Shown: piece by piece, positions 11,384 to 23,237 of the stretch
Layout of the letters: every line of letters starts with the position of its first letter
Numbering within the stretch: position 1 is the first letter of the stretch
DNA from: Branchipolynoe longqiensis
Lineage: Eukaryota > Annelida > Polychaeta > Phyllodocida > Polynoidae
Length of the DNA stretch: 64,000 nucleotides
NCBI GenBank assembly: GCA_030323885.1
Contig: CM059194.1
Span: forward strand, 26,632,363 to 26,696,362
Direction of reading: 5' to 3'
Translations under genes and position numbers: made by a program
Notes under the pieces: model-generated
What the model saw: only the letters and a program-made list of their open reading frames with translations
Told to the model about the DNA's origin: nothing
Database searches by the model: none

Positions 11384-11711
11384 TGTGGCGGTTTCAGCGC
11401 CCGGTCAGTTTCAGCGCCCTGCCGTGGTCAAAACACCCGTGGCCTCGCCGGTTACAAGCTCAGCTGGTGCCCGGCAGTGTTAGGGACCGATTAGGCCGAA
11501 ATCTATTGAATGCGATCATATTTAACAGAATTACATACTCAAATAATGAAATTTAATTAAATTCCAAGCGAAATTAACGTAGCAGCTAGATCAGCGTCGA
11601 ATCGCCGAGTGTAAACAAAACAAATAGCAGTGCTCACCGCGTGCGAAAATCCGCGCATGCGCAGAAGCCACGACAGGCCGCTGAAACTGACCGGGCGCTG
11701 AAACCGCCACA
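11384..11711. mobile_element. MITE with CCGG duplication, copy A
   Basis: The ends are TGTGGCGGTTTCAGCGCCCG and its inverted complement, flanked by CCGG at 11380-11383 and 11712-11715. It is a close relative of 26123-26483. It interrupts the old DIRS gag just after the codons for YDSSP. Confidence 0.85.
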
Positions 11712-11730
11712 CCGGTGATGACGGTGCCGG

Positions 11731-12506
11731 TGTAGCAGGAAATCGCAAACCCTGTAAATCGCAAACCCCCACTTGTGATTTCCTAGGAAATCGCAAACCC
11801 CCATGCCATATATGGGCATGGGGGGTTTGCGATTTCCTAGGAAATCACATATCCCCCCTGGAGATCGCAAACCCCCCATGTTAATGATACAGATAGTTGT
11901 TCTGGCTTTTCTTATTGATGTAGTCTAGTATCTTTGACAACAAATTGACCTGGTCCCCTAGCCTTCTTGTGCACAGTGAATAATGGCCCTTGCTGTGAGA
12001 GGCATGAAATTAAAAATAATCAATTAATCCATCTCATGAGGGATCCCCCTTATATGAAAATAAATGTGGCAGCCTATGTATGTGCAGCCTATGTATGTGC
12101 AAAGTGTCTGATAGTTTTGTAGGGTATTGGATATTTGTTAGTTCAAAGTGTTTAAAGAAGTTGTGATGGCTTTTCTTAATGTTGTAGTTTAGTATCTTTG
12201 ACAACAATTGATCTGGTCCCTTATCCTTCTTGTGAGTCATCAATAGCAGTGAAAAAGGCCTTTGCTGTGACAGCATGACATCAAAACTAATCAATTAATC
12301 CATCTTGATCCTCCTTGAATCCATTTTATCCCCCAGATCTGGTAGAAGTTCAAAATCAAAGATAGGCCTATAGCTGCCCTACTTGTGGTGATAAATGCTA
12401 CAAAGCATGGGGGGGGTTTGTAATTTCCAGGGGGGGTTTGTGATTTCCTAGTAAATTGAAAACCCCAGGGTGTGCAATTTCCAGGGGTTTGCGATTTACT
12501 GTCACA
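11731..12506. mobile_element. MITE with CCGG duplication, copy B (GCAAACCCC repeats)
   Basis: The ends TGTAGCAGGAAATCGC and GCGATTTACTGTCACA are imperfect inverted repeats, flanked by CCGG at 11727-11730 and 12507-12510. Subterminal parts repeat 'gaaatcgcaaaccccc' in both directions, including a long hairpin near 11785-11850. The interior holds a direct repeat ('agtatctttgacaacaa...' near 11928 and 12191) but no coding frame. Confidence 0.8.
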
Positions 12507-13036
12507 CCGGCTTCGCCGGAGCACCTCATATCAGAGGAGGTCAGTGGGCCAGACGTGGGCCCGTCTGACCTAGAGGCTAGACTGACACGCATGCTCCAGA
12601 CTAAGATCGAGGAGATGAATCCGGCCAGATCTCGAGTGAAGAAAAGGCCGGTTCCAGAGTCTGATGACTCGGACTGGGAGGACCTCTCGGGTGAGGATTC
12701 CCCATAGGATGATTCTTCTCTGGAGGGGGTCCCTGTGAAGAAGAGAAAGGAGGCCAAGAAGGCCGTCAGTTCGTCAGGGGACGAGTACACGCAGGCACGG
12801 AAGAAGGTGGTGAAAAGGAAGAAAGGCAAGAAATGCAAGACTAAGAAAAAGAAGGACTCTTCTTCTGATTCATCCTCGGACTCGTCTACCACTGAGTCCG
12901 ACTCCGATACACAACGCGGCTGCATTTATGCCAAGATCGGAGGGAAAGTGTGTAAGAAGTGCCAGGTGGAGAAAGCCAAGAAGGTCCTCACCACCACCAT
13001 GATGCGGGAAAAAATAAAGGGTCACTTCAACACCCA

Positions 13037-14776
13037 AAGACTTTTAACCTAAATGTTACAAACAGGTTAAGAAACCCCATTCACAAAAGTGGAGACAAAC
13101 AAAATATGGGAAACTACAGGCCAATATCAATTCTTCAAACCCCAGGCAAGCTCATTGAAAAAGTGTTACATAGACACATAAATGAACACCTGGAAAAAAA
13201 CTATATAATAAACGAAAGACAAGGGGGCTTCAGGAAACTGCACTCCACATAAAAAACAATAGCTAACCTAACAAATACCATACTGGCATCAATGAACCAA
13301 AAACAATTAGTTGGAGCAGACTTCATTGACTTCAACAAAGATTTTTGACACAGTAGACCATAAAATACTACTGGAAAAACTAAAAAACCATGGGCATAAA
13401 ATCCAACACTATGGATTGGATAAAATGCTACCTGAGCAACACGCAACAGAAAACAAAAATAAACAATACACTATCAGACAACCAACCTGTCACATGTGGT
13501 GTACCCCAAGGGTCAGTGTTAGAGCCACTACTCTTTATAATCTATATAAATGATCTAGAAACATGGTTGCAAACTGAATGCCTCCAACTATATGCAGATG
13601 ACACGGTCATATACACAAACGGCACCACAGAAGAGGAGGTAATAACTAAACTAAATAAACTCTTACTAAAACTAGATGAGTGCTTTGAGTCCAACAAAAT
13701 AACCATCAACACAAGTAAATGAAAAACAGTACTCTTCTTGCATAAACAAATGCCAGAAAGAAAACTACACTGTAAGTTAGGAAACCAAACATTAGAAAAT
13801 GTAGACCATTACTTTGAGTTGGACAGCCAACTAAACTACAACCTATGTATAAATAAAATTATCCAGAAAGTAAACCATAAACTGTGGCTATTTGCAAAGC
13901 TAAGAGACTACATGACACAAGAAATGTCAATAAAAATCTTCAAGGTCATGGTGCTCCCCTATTTTGACTATGGAGATGTAAACTACATGGGTGCGAGAAA
14001 AGAACTACTAAAAAAACTGTAAATACTGCAGAACAGAGCCCTAAAAATCTGTCTAAGAGTAGACAAGCTGCATCCCACCTATGACATACACAATAGAACC
14101 AAAGTGAAATTACTAGAAAATAGGAGAATAATTCACTTGAAAACATTAGCATATAGCTATAGTCAAAACAATAAACTCTTAACAAAACCACAAAGGGCTA
14201 CTAGAGCAAATAATGCGCCACTACTAGATCAGACCAGAAGTAAAATAAAAGCTCATGAGAGAACCATGCTGGAAATGGCTGCCAAGGTGTGGAATGCCCA
14301 AACGGTAAAGGAACGACAAATTCCTGACCTAAAAACTTACAAAAATATCTGTGCCAAATAAGGCAAGGAAACCCCCACTAAGCTGCACTGCAACAGGGGC
14401 ATGTGATATGTCACGGCCCACCAGCGGGACGCCCAATGGAAGGTAACCATGTCAAAAGCAGCCAGATAACACACAACAAAGCTATGTACAAGCCTATGAT
14501 ATGTAAATAGGAGTAGGCTAGTCTAGTAATAAGAGTAGAACAAAATAAAATACATATATGCCAAGAAAATCCAAAAAAAACTAACATAGGCTACTAACCA
14601 TACCAACCAACTATCTATCTTCTACTGAAATGCAGGCAATCAAATTACTTATCAACACCAACTTAACACCAACACTACAACTGGCCAGCATTGAAAACAA
14701 GCCTGGGTACCCGGGCGTATATGCTATTGGATAGTATAAATACAGCCTCAATAAAAGAAAATATTTTAATTAAAAA
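13037..14776 (+). pseudogene. 5'-truncated LINE, CR1/jockey-type reverse transcriptase
   Basis: The frame pieces give MGNYRPISILQTPGKLIEKV (RT motif 1-2 region), FDTVDHKILLEKLKNHG, CGVPQGSVLEPLLFIIYIND and the catalytic LYADDT, followed by the usual C-terminal region with KVWNAQTV. The endonuclease and ORF1 are missing, a normal 5' truncation. Stops and frameshifts lie at about 13250, 13330-13390, 13720 and 14020. It ends in an A-rich tail (14748-14776). It sits inside the old DIRS gag, which resumes directly after the tail with PVEVITKLGE. Related C-terminal fragments are at 55660-56292 and 22470-22700. Confidence 0.85.
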
Positions 14777-14991
14777 AACCCGTGGAAGTAATCACCAAAT
14801 TAGGTGAGAAATTCACCGGGATAAAGGGAATCCCTGATTCGGTGGTTAAGGAAATGGACGGAGATGTTAAGCTCAGCGACGACGTAAAAAGTTTGAGGGC
14901 ATGGTCCATACGGTTCATAAGGTGGTCCTAGGAGCGTTGACGGCGATTGCGCCAGTAGCGAATCGCATGCAGGCAGAGAAAAAGTAAGGAG

Positions 14992-17900
14992 TTCAGGCGC
15001 AAAACCAAGTAAGTCCACCCGACCTCTTTTGTTTTAAAATAAACATTTTTATATGACCATAAATATAATTCTCAGTAATTCCACTTTTCTTTTTATTAAA
15101 GGGTTATGGAGCAATGAACAAATACTAAGAAAGTGATAAATGAACCTTTATTCCAAAACTCATTATTTAACCAACTTTTATTGATATTTCTGCAAAACCA
15201 AGTAAGTCCAGTTTCGGTTTGTTTGCAAAACCCTGTAAGTCCATTGTCAAAGACTAATGTTCTGGATAAGTTGCAGAATCAAAGAACACACAATTAGAAA
15301 TATCTTATACATGAAGCGGGTATTATATATTCAAAAGAACACCCTTTCTCATCTATGAATATACCAAAGTTTGGCAGTAGGCCTATTCTTCCTCGACTTC
15401 AGAAAGCGTTAAAACTGACAATTATTTAGACGATTATGAAATCCCAGTGTAATAACAATGACAATAAGATCCCTTACTCTAGAGTCATAATTATGGAGAG
15501 ATGACAGGAAAATAATGCTAGTCCAGTCACAATATACTCCATTTTCCATTAGAATTCATCAAAAAGATTACATGAAAATTCAATCAGTCAACCCACCCAT
15601 TCCCCCAATTTAAACATACATCCATCAATTTACTGAAATTGGGCTAGCGAGTGTTAAAGTATTTTCTCATAATATTGAACAAACTTGCACCCCCCCACAT
15701 AATTCCTTCTCACAGAGGTAGAGTGTGCAACATTTCCATCATTAGCTTACTCATCATCACTACTATCCTCAAGGTCCTGGACAATGTTCTGATCGCCAAC
15801 ATGAGAGAGGGCATTCTCATAGTAATCCCAAACCTCTTGATTTACATCCAACTGTTTCAGCAGCTTCATAACATCCTGCTTATTAGCCTCTTTAATGCAG
15901 TTAATATCAGCCAGTAGTGAAGGATTGAACTGTGCCCACTTTTTCCCCCTTTTTAGAAGGGAGTGTTGGCAAAATTCCCCAGCTAATGCACTTTTGAACC
16001 CCAACTTATTCTTAGAAACCTGTAGCACTCTTGCCTTTCTGATTTTGAAAGATCTTTGACATTTTGTGAAACTGGCTGATTCTGCTTTGTAATCATAGCA
16101 CATCCAATCCTTTCCATACACATGAACAGTACCATGGTTCCTGAGAATCTCACAGTATTCCTCTGCCATTAATATTGTTTCCTTCCTTCGGATTTCTTGC
16201 TTGATCCTTCCAAACACTTGGTCTGCAGGAAGAAAGCTGTGTCCCTGTATTGGAAAATTGTATTCAACAGTAAGATTTGGGAACTTCTGGCTCCACAATG
16301 CAAACAACATGGATAAAACGTTAATGTTCTTATTTTGGCCATAGCAAGAATCTGAGAACAAACGTAGGAGTTCAGTTTGACTGATGTCCATGCTAACCAC
16401 TGAACCTAAGTAATCATGTAATGCAGAAGCAATTGTATTGCTGTCTTTGGCATTCTGATGTTCAAGCCAGGTATATACATGAATGTCATCTTTCCCCTGT
16501 GATTCCCCTCTACCTCGGTGATGAACAATCCCAAACACATACATGTATAACTGGCGAGAAGAACAAGATTTTCCATAACATCAAAACAGACAGTGAAACT
16601 ATCTCCCACTTCATTCATCTTGTTGTAAAATTGATGGGCACGGCGAAGATGCAACCCATACAGCAGGATATTTTGTCGCTTTTCATCAAGGGTTTGCTCT
16701 AGATCCTTAATTTTCATGCGGAATTTCATACATGTGGGACATACATCTGTGGCAGGTTGACCAAATGCAAGATTGAAGTCGTACACAAAAATGCTCCAAT
16801 ACAGCGAGTAAGTTATCTGATCATGATTCTGCATCTGGAACAATTTGTGCATCTTTGCACCACTTAAATCACTAGGAAGGTACTTCCTCCCTGGCGCACC
16901 TCGACGAGCATAGTGGCTAGCTCTGCAAGTGAAGGACATTATATGATTTCGAATGCTCTCCTTCTTCCCCTCATTTTCTACAGCTCTCCTATAACCACCA
17001 TGATTTTCTGGAGGAGATCTACCATGCTCAAGCCAGTACCTCGCGATGCTCTGGACCTGATATTCCTTGACACCTGAAATAATAAATTAAATTAAATATA
17101 ACAAAGCTAATGAAAACTTGTATTACAGGTTCTAATCATTAGGTGTTTTTTTTCTTCAAAACATAATGAGTGTTAGCCCTGGAAAACAACTTTAAGACTA
17201 TGAAATATATTAAATAAAATAGATTAAATGTCTTGCCGTATGTGGAAGAAATAAATAATAACAATACCAGGGAAATAAACCTTTTTCAGTTGACTATAAC
17301 TACAAATATATTACCCTGCCCCCACCATGAAAATGACATTAGGAAAACGAATATGAAATATCTGAAATAAAATAGATTAAATGTCTTGCCGTATGTGGAA
17401 GAAAGAAATAATAACAATACCAGGGAAATAATACCTTTTTCAGTTGAGTGTAACTAAAAATATATTACCCCAACCCCACCATGAAAATGACATTAGGCTA
17501 CAAAGATCTATGACTTCCCTATAATAATGCTTATGGTCACCATACTTACACAAAATACTGAGAAATGAAGCCTGGCATACTGAAATCTTCGTTTTATCTT
17601 CCTTCACAAATCTGTTCTTGATCGACACATCTCTCTTTTGTGCCCTTTCTTCATTTTCTACACTTGGCCTCTGGCGATGGACCTGGCTTATATCCATGTG
17701 AGACACAAGGATTGCATCTTGCTTAACTTTATGTGTGGTCACATAGAGCTGCCCTTTTATGTATTGTAAATCATTTTCAGTCAGAGTTTGGGCAGTGCAC
17801 AAGGTATTGTTATGTGCACATTTGACACGAGGAATCAAACCTTCTCCACTGTACCGAGCTGCTTTGGCTTCAGAATGCGTGGAACTTTGTGGCTGATGTC

Positions 17901-18294
17901 GTTTACGCTTTCCCGATGGTGATAACATCACGTTTTCATCAATTGCATCATAGGTTTCCATAATTAACGTAGACAAAACAGCCATACGCCGAAGGAATCT
18001 AGCAAAATCAGCGTGCAAAAATAGTGATTCTGGGCAGCGCCATTTTGTGCATCATGTGATCTGATACGCGGCGGTGATTGGCCCTCTACAAGTTATGTGG
18101 TTCTGCAGAGAAACTCAGATGGTGCTTACGAGGTTTTGCAACAAAACCGTATTTTAGGTCCGATTTAATATAGGACTTACCAGGTTTTGAAACAAAATTG
18201 ATTTGCTCATTGGTTATTAGGGACTAAGAAGTGCTGTCTCCATTGGTTATCTCACTTTTCATGAACATGGCCTTTGCGTGGTTTTGCGCCTGAA
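14992..18294 (-). mobile_element. DNA transposon with DUF7869-like protein
   Basis: Both ends carry GTTCAGGCGCAAAACC in inverted orientation (about 14994 and 18292). Inside is one spliced minus-strand gene. The element interrupts the old DIRS gag: MQAEK lies to the left and FSSLCRHMDGGI to the right, as in the unbroken copy (MQAENSFSSLARVMDRGI). AAGT on each side is a possible 4-bp target duplication but the exact end is not certain. Non-autonomous relative: 22988-23222. Confidence 0.8.
15747..18018 (-). CDS. Transposase-like protein, DUF7869 type (one frameshift)
   Basis: Exon 1 (18018-17550) has a basic region (GKRKRHQPQ) and ends at a GTAAGT donor; exon 2 (17073-15747) follows a TTATTTCAG acceptor, joined in phase 1. 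Exon 2 starts VKEYQVQSIARYWLEHGRSP, then CxxC in DVCPTCMKF, a first acid in CFDVMEN, then DSCYGQNKNINV, and HSFLPADQVFGRIKQEIRR, ending in an acidic tail (EDSSDDE). That order of motifs is what I know from proteins annotated DUF7869, found in many invertebrate genomes. The D, D/N and E residues suggest an RNase H-fold nuclease, which is inference. A single-base frameshift lies near 16545-16560 between 'VMENLVLLAS' and 'LYMYVFG'; otherwise the frame is open, so the copy is young. It could also be a host gene, but the flanking inverted ends and the MITE argue for a transposon. Confidence 0.7.
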
Positions 18295-18738
18295 CCCGTC
18301 AAGTTCTCTTCATTGTGCAGGCACATGGACGGAGGGATTGCCATGCTTACAGCAGCGAGCAACTTCCTCTCGTACAGACGTTTTGAAAACGTGTTCAAAA
18401 CGGTCTGTACGGATGCGGGCAAGGAAGTTACTCAATCCAAAAAGGTAGTGGACAACGGCGGAAAGGAATATACCTTATTCCTTCCACCCAAACCCGTCAA
18501 AGGGAAGCCTTTGGACAAAAGTAAAATGTTTGGTGGCCAGCTGCAATACCTCTTCAAACAGGTGGAGACAGGGTCGAAGTGTGGCAAGCATATGGATGAG
18601 AAGAAGGATACCGACACAAACAACACTTGGTTCAAGAAAGGGCGACAGGATTTTCGCAACCGTCGGACCAGCAGAGGAGGGCGGTCTGGGTTGGGCTACA
18701 CCTTCCAGGTACAAGACACTGGAAGACAGTTAGTTTAT

Positions 18739-19669
18739 TAATGAGGCCTAAGATTAGGCAGGTGGCAGTGTTAATTGGAATCATGATAGGCTATGCTCCA
18801 GCTATCCTATATGGAAAAGCTCATATTAAGTCGCTAGAAATAGACAAGAATTTAGCATTAGCACATACAAAAGTGAATTTTGAAAGAAAAATGACTATTT
18901 CAACAGAAGGTTTAGAATATATTAAGTGATGGTATGCTAACATTCATTCTTCTCCGAATCCCATTAGAATGGGCGAACCCAAGACTATTGTTACGACAGA
19001 TGCGTCATTAGATGGATTGGGTGCTCATAGAGACCATCAGGCAACTGGAGGACGATGGTTAGATGATGAACTTTCAGATCAAATTAATGTGTTAGAACTT
19101 AGAGCAGTTTATCTGGGTTTATGCAGTCTAGCGCGTGTACCGAAGTTTCATGTCAGAGTATTGACAGATAACACCACAGTGATGGCTTACATTCATAAAA
19201 TGGGAGGGACTAGGTCCAAACCTTGTAACAAAGTAGCCAAATTGATTTGGAATTGGGCTCAGGAGCATAACATATGGCTAACTGTAGCGCATATCCCAGT
19301 TAGTCAGAACACCATTTTCATGATCATTTGGAGTGCTCTTTGAGTGACAACATTTTAGAACAAATTTGTGTTAAATGGTGAACACCGTGTTTGCATCACG
19401 AAACAACTACAAGATATCTAAATATGTTTTGTGGCACCCAGAGCCGAAATGCTTGGCGAGTGGATGCATTTTCGTTGGTTTGGGATAACAAATTCTATTA
19501 TATTTTCCCACCATTCAGCATTATCAGCAGAGTGGCCAGGAAGATCAGAATGGATCGCACACACACAATTCTGATTGTGCCCGTGTGGGACACACAGCCA
19601 AGGCTGGCAGCACTGGCATTGGGAGCGAGAGACAGTCTCAGATTCCCAAGAGCACGGAGAAACTTATGA
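18739..19669 (+). pseudogene. DIRS reverse transcriptase tail and RNase H fragment
   Basis: 18739-18929 reads RPKIRQVAVLIGIMIGYAP, the end of the RT. 18969-19343 is the RNase H region: TTDASLDGLGAH with the first aspartate, INVLELRAVYLGL with the glutamate, and LTDNTTVMAYIHKMGG with the second aspartate. 19390-19669 continues with FYYIFPPFSIISRVARKI. Stops and deletions separate the parts. At the position where the 35-kb copy has an in-frame stop after GGTKSK, this copy reads on, so that stop is private to the other copy. Confidence 0.85.
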
Positions 19670-19715
19670 CATCAAGGACCGCTAACAACCCATGGAGACG
19701 TGTCGACAACACCCC

Positions 19716-19890
19716 TGGAGTCACGTGGGTAACACAAGCTAGTCACATGAGTCGCACAAGCTGGAGGCATGGGGGTGACACAAGTTAGAGTCACGTGGGT
19801 GACACAAGCTATAGTCACATGAGTGGTACAAGCTGGAGTCACGTAAGTGACACAAGCTGAAGTCACGTGGGTGACACAAGCTGGAGTTAA
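19716..19890 (+). repeat. 24-bp minisatellite with CACGTG
   Basis: About seven units of a sequence like gagtcacgtgggtgacacaagct. Most contain CACGTG or CACATG. Confidence 0.85.
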
Positions 19891-19985
19891 GTTGTCCCCT
19901 CTTATACACATTGTGAATAATCCATAGACATGTTCGGATAGTAGGCCATTGTTCACTACGCCCTTATTCGATTATGACAGTCCGG

Positions 19986-20483
19986 TGTGGCATGCTCAGC
20001 CATGTCCCATGCTCAGCCGTGTACATAGACTCAAACTCAAGGCATTGTCAATGGTCGTGAGTAATTTTCATACAGAAAATACCGAACAAGTGAAATATTT
20101 CTAAAACCACACCACCTATTAACAAATCCATTGGTACACATATAGAAAACATCTTCACCAAAAAGATTATATTAAATTTATAAGGTTAGGGTTCTTGATT
20201 TCTATTAATTTTGATTAAAACTAATGTTTTGCACTGCGCGTACCGTCAAACTCAAGGCATTGTCAATGGTGGTGAGCAATCTTCATACAGAAAATCCAGG
20301 AAAAGTGAAATATCTCTAAAACCACACCACCTAGAAACAAATCGCTTGGTACACATATAGAAAAGATCTTTACCAAAAACATTATATTAAATTTATAAGG
20401 TTAGTGACTTACGACCATTGACAATGCCTTGAGTTTGAGTATATGTACACGGCTGAGCACGGTACACGGCTGAGCATGCCACA
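19986..20483 (-). mobile_element. MITE with CCGG target, copy D (satellite core)
   Basis: It starts TGTGGCATGCTCAGCC after CCGG (19982-19985) and ends GGCTGAGCATGCCACA before CCAG (20484-20487, one mismatch). The core holds two units of the satellite found at 8612-9833. By my count it has the same length (498 bp) as copy E at 57871-58368, in the opposite orientation. Confidence 0.85.
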
Positions 20484-20489
20484 CCAGAC

Positions 20490-22284
20490 CATTCGGATCA
20501 TCCGAGTGGTTAGAATTTCAAATAGAACACCCCGAAGTGAACCTAAAAATACACGGGCCGTGTGCAAAACGACCCGACTGCAATGACCCATGTCTTGGCT
20601 GGGGGTATCGGGAGCAATGACTGCGCTGGTGCATGTAGGCCTACAGCTAGCAGTAAAAGTCTCACATGTTTTTCTAATGTTTTGTTTTAAAATAAATAAT
20701 AGTATGACAACTCAGAGTAATTAAATGGACGTGTGACTAACCTATGCAATCAGAAAATAGTGTAACTCCTATCTTGCTGTAGTTATATTAGTTTATTACA
20801 AAAAAAGACTAAGTTGTGGGTTAAGCCACCATTTTTTTCCGCCTGAAGTCCATTCAATTATGCAAACTGAGAATGTAGGGTCTGCGCATGTGCAGAAGAG
20901 TGGTTAGGATGATCCGAGATGATTAATCGATTACAGCCCTACGTGATGACCTGATATCGGAGTGCGTTCATTACACAGACGGTGGTGCAGTGCAAATGAA
21001 TGAGAGTCCTGATTTAATGTATATTTATAGATTGATATCAAATATAACAATCCGCATAAAAATATGTATTTCAAAGGTATTTTAATTTAAAAAAATAATT
21101 TTTGATCAGTTATAGCATTCCATACAGATCACAAGCACACCGGTAGAGAAACAAGAAAACCTAGATTATTGCTAAAACTAAATTCAAAAGATTTGAATCA
21201 AATTGGACTAGTGCTACCCAGTGCTGAAAACAAGTGTTACCACACTAATCGAATATTGGCACTGTAAATAAAGTCATGACACAAAAAAACTAATATGAAA
21301 ACAAAGGAAAAAAGAGAGATAAGTTTATGTTAAGCAGTTACACATATTGGTGATAAAATTCATAAGTTTAAGCTTAGCTATTATTCTTTATTTGGTTGGG
21401 TAAACATTTTTATTCATCTGAATAATATATTCTTCTATCAGCACCGAGGAATTGGTCTTCCAGCCATGTGTCACTTCAGTCATTTATACTATTTAATTCA
21501 AAGAACAATCTAACGATAATAAAATGTTACATTCAGCTAATTAAGTAATTTTGATGTGTCAGGATCACGCATTCGGTGTATGCATATGTAGGTGGTGTTT
21601 TAGTTAGTTTTCTATGCAGCTGTAAAGTATTCCGATAAAACGCACTGGTGGGGAATGCAAATGGTCTATAATGGAGTACAAATGGTCTATTAATTAATGT
21701 AAATGGTATATAGTGCAAGGTGCATGAATGTATTTATGTAGTTGCTGGTGATCCTTTACTTATGGTCAATAGTCATTGTGTATTAGGTAGATAGTGTGAA
21801 GGAGGCACTAGTGATAGTGTGTAAGGGGCCTCAAGAGCTCTACTCACTACCCCGCCCCCCAACTGTTAGTCATGGATCACCACACACACAGCTCAGGCAG
21901 GTGGTGGCCAAGCAGCCACACCGCATGGTGGTGGTCGGCAGATCACGGTAGCCATGGTGACACAATAATGCTTACTGTTCATTGGTGGAACTATAAATGC
22001 TTGTTGCTCATTGGAGGTAATGGTCAGGTGGTATGCCATACCAGATCCATGTACCACTATATCATAATATACCTGAGGGTACAAGCTCTCACTCTACTTT
22101 CATTCTTTATACTCTTCCTTTCTCTTCTTGCCTGTATTGATTTCATTATAGCCTGCCTACACAAACCACAGATTCCAGCTGAAGACTTTACACAGGGTCA
22201 TGTAGGTACAGTGTGGGTTTAGGTCAAATCCAACTGCAGCTAACTAAGTGGTTGTGAGTTATCTGGCGTGTATCGGCGAACTCA
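20490..22284. other. Spacer with a LINE 3' tail
   Basis: 21195-21290 ('attggactagtgctaccc ... gaaaacaagtgttaccaca ... gtaaataaag') resembles 31452-31535 and is probably the 3' end of a LINE. Near 21640-21720 'caaatggtcta(t)' recurs. The plus frame at 21872-22222 has a hydrophobic stretch but no recognised domain. I see no host gene. Confidence 0.4.
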
Positions 22285-22469
22285 ATGGTCGTACGCACTT
22301 GTTTTGCTGTCAACAGCGTTTTCAGCGCATGCGCAGTCGGAATTACGAACCCGTCTATTGGTTGGTTGCAGCTCTGCGAATTACAATATACTATACAGAG
22401 CAGCTCTGCGAATAGCCAGTCCGTTCATTTATTAAATGACATAAGCAATATTTATTGCCTGGGTTGGTA

Positions 22470-22830
22470 GTGCTACAGCTGTCCAGCATTGAAAACAAGT
22501 ACCCTCATGGGAGCATCATACTCGAGCCAACACATGGTCTGATAACCAGAGGGCATATTAAGAAGATGGTCAAACCCAGGACTAACAAGCGAGTTCATCA
22601 AAACTTCCTCATTGAAAGAGCCGGGAACACTTGGAACAGACTACCAGCTGATGTAGTGAACGCCTCAAGCTTAAACTCTTTCACTGGGTAATTTATCGCT
22701 ACAGTCAGCGCTCGCCGCACGAAAACTATAATTTCACTAGGTCCCACTTAGACAGGCCAAACCTGCTAAAAGGCATTGATGCCTAATTTCTTAAGCAGAA
22801 GAGGATAAGTGTAAGTATAAGTTTTATGGG
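22470..22830 (+). pseudogene. LINE ORF2 C-terminal fragment and 3' end
   Basis: The frame around 22525-22690 reads KKMVKPRTNKRVHQNFLIER and AGNTWNRLPADVVNASSLN, the typical C-terminal tail of CR1-like LINE ORF2. It ends with a stop in SFTG, followed by a 3' region ending in short 'agtgtaagtataag' units. The 5' side is truncated. Confidence 0.7.
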
Positions 22831-22987
22831 CAGAATAAAAAACTTGTCATAAAAAACAAAAAATACAAAATCAATCACCATCAGCGTCCTATATCAATTT
22901 GTAATTCCTGATCAATACACCAACATGCATGCCTTCACACTTGACCAGATATCTATCATATAAAAGCGGCTATTACTGAATCATAAT

Positions 22988-23222
22988 GTGAAGAGTTAAG
23001 GCGCAAAACCATGTAAGCACCTATCCAAAAATGGAGATAAACATTGGAATCAAACCTTGAAAAAGTTCATTTGTTTATATTCCTACTCATTTATTCATTG
23101 CTCCATAACCATATGAAAAGTGGAATTAGTGACAATTAAAATTATTCTCAGGTAAAAATCTTTTATTTAAGCAACATTTTCAGATTGGCGTTTACGGGGT
23201 TTTGCGCCTGAACTCTTCATGG
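22988..23222. mobile_element. MITE of the DUF7869-type transposon
   Basis: The ends are gaagagttaaggcgcaaaac and its inverted complement ggttttgcgcctgaactctt. The subterminal sequence 'ggttatggagcaatgaa' next to 'aattccactttt' is shared with the left end of the 14992-18294 element. It has no coding capacity. Confidence 0.85.
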
Positions 23223-23237
23223 TGTCTTATCCTTAAA

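Larger units (their letters stand above)
11322..18738 (+). pseudogene. DIRS gag-like ORF1, in five pieces
   Basis: The start MATKRSK at 11322 parallels MATKRNK in the copy at 39632 (minus). Further pieces are 11716-11726, 12511-13033, 14777-14989 and about 18297-18738. The second half of 12511-13033 has the lysine-rich and serine/aspartate-rich tract (KKRK..., DSSSDSSSDSSTTESDSD) seen in the other copy. The 3' piece has FENVFKTVCTDAGKEV and a basic glycine/arginine tail, probably for nucleic-acid binding. Breaks: a frameshift near 11358, a TAG at 12705, a stop before the transposon, and the insertions themselves. Confidence 0.8.
11322..19669 (+). mobile_element. Old DIRS-like retrotransposon broken by four nested insertions
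   Basis: Pieces of gag, reverse transcriptase and RNase H occur in order on the plus strand and match the DIRS copy at 35012-40346. They are separated by two CCGG-targeted MITEs (11384-11711, 11731-12506), a LINE (13037-14776) and a DNA transposon (about 14992-18294). The gag tail is fused directly to the last part of the RT (near 18739), so a further deletion removed most of the RT. No tyrosine recombinase part remains after 19669. Confidence 0.85.
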
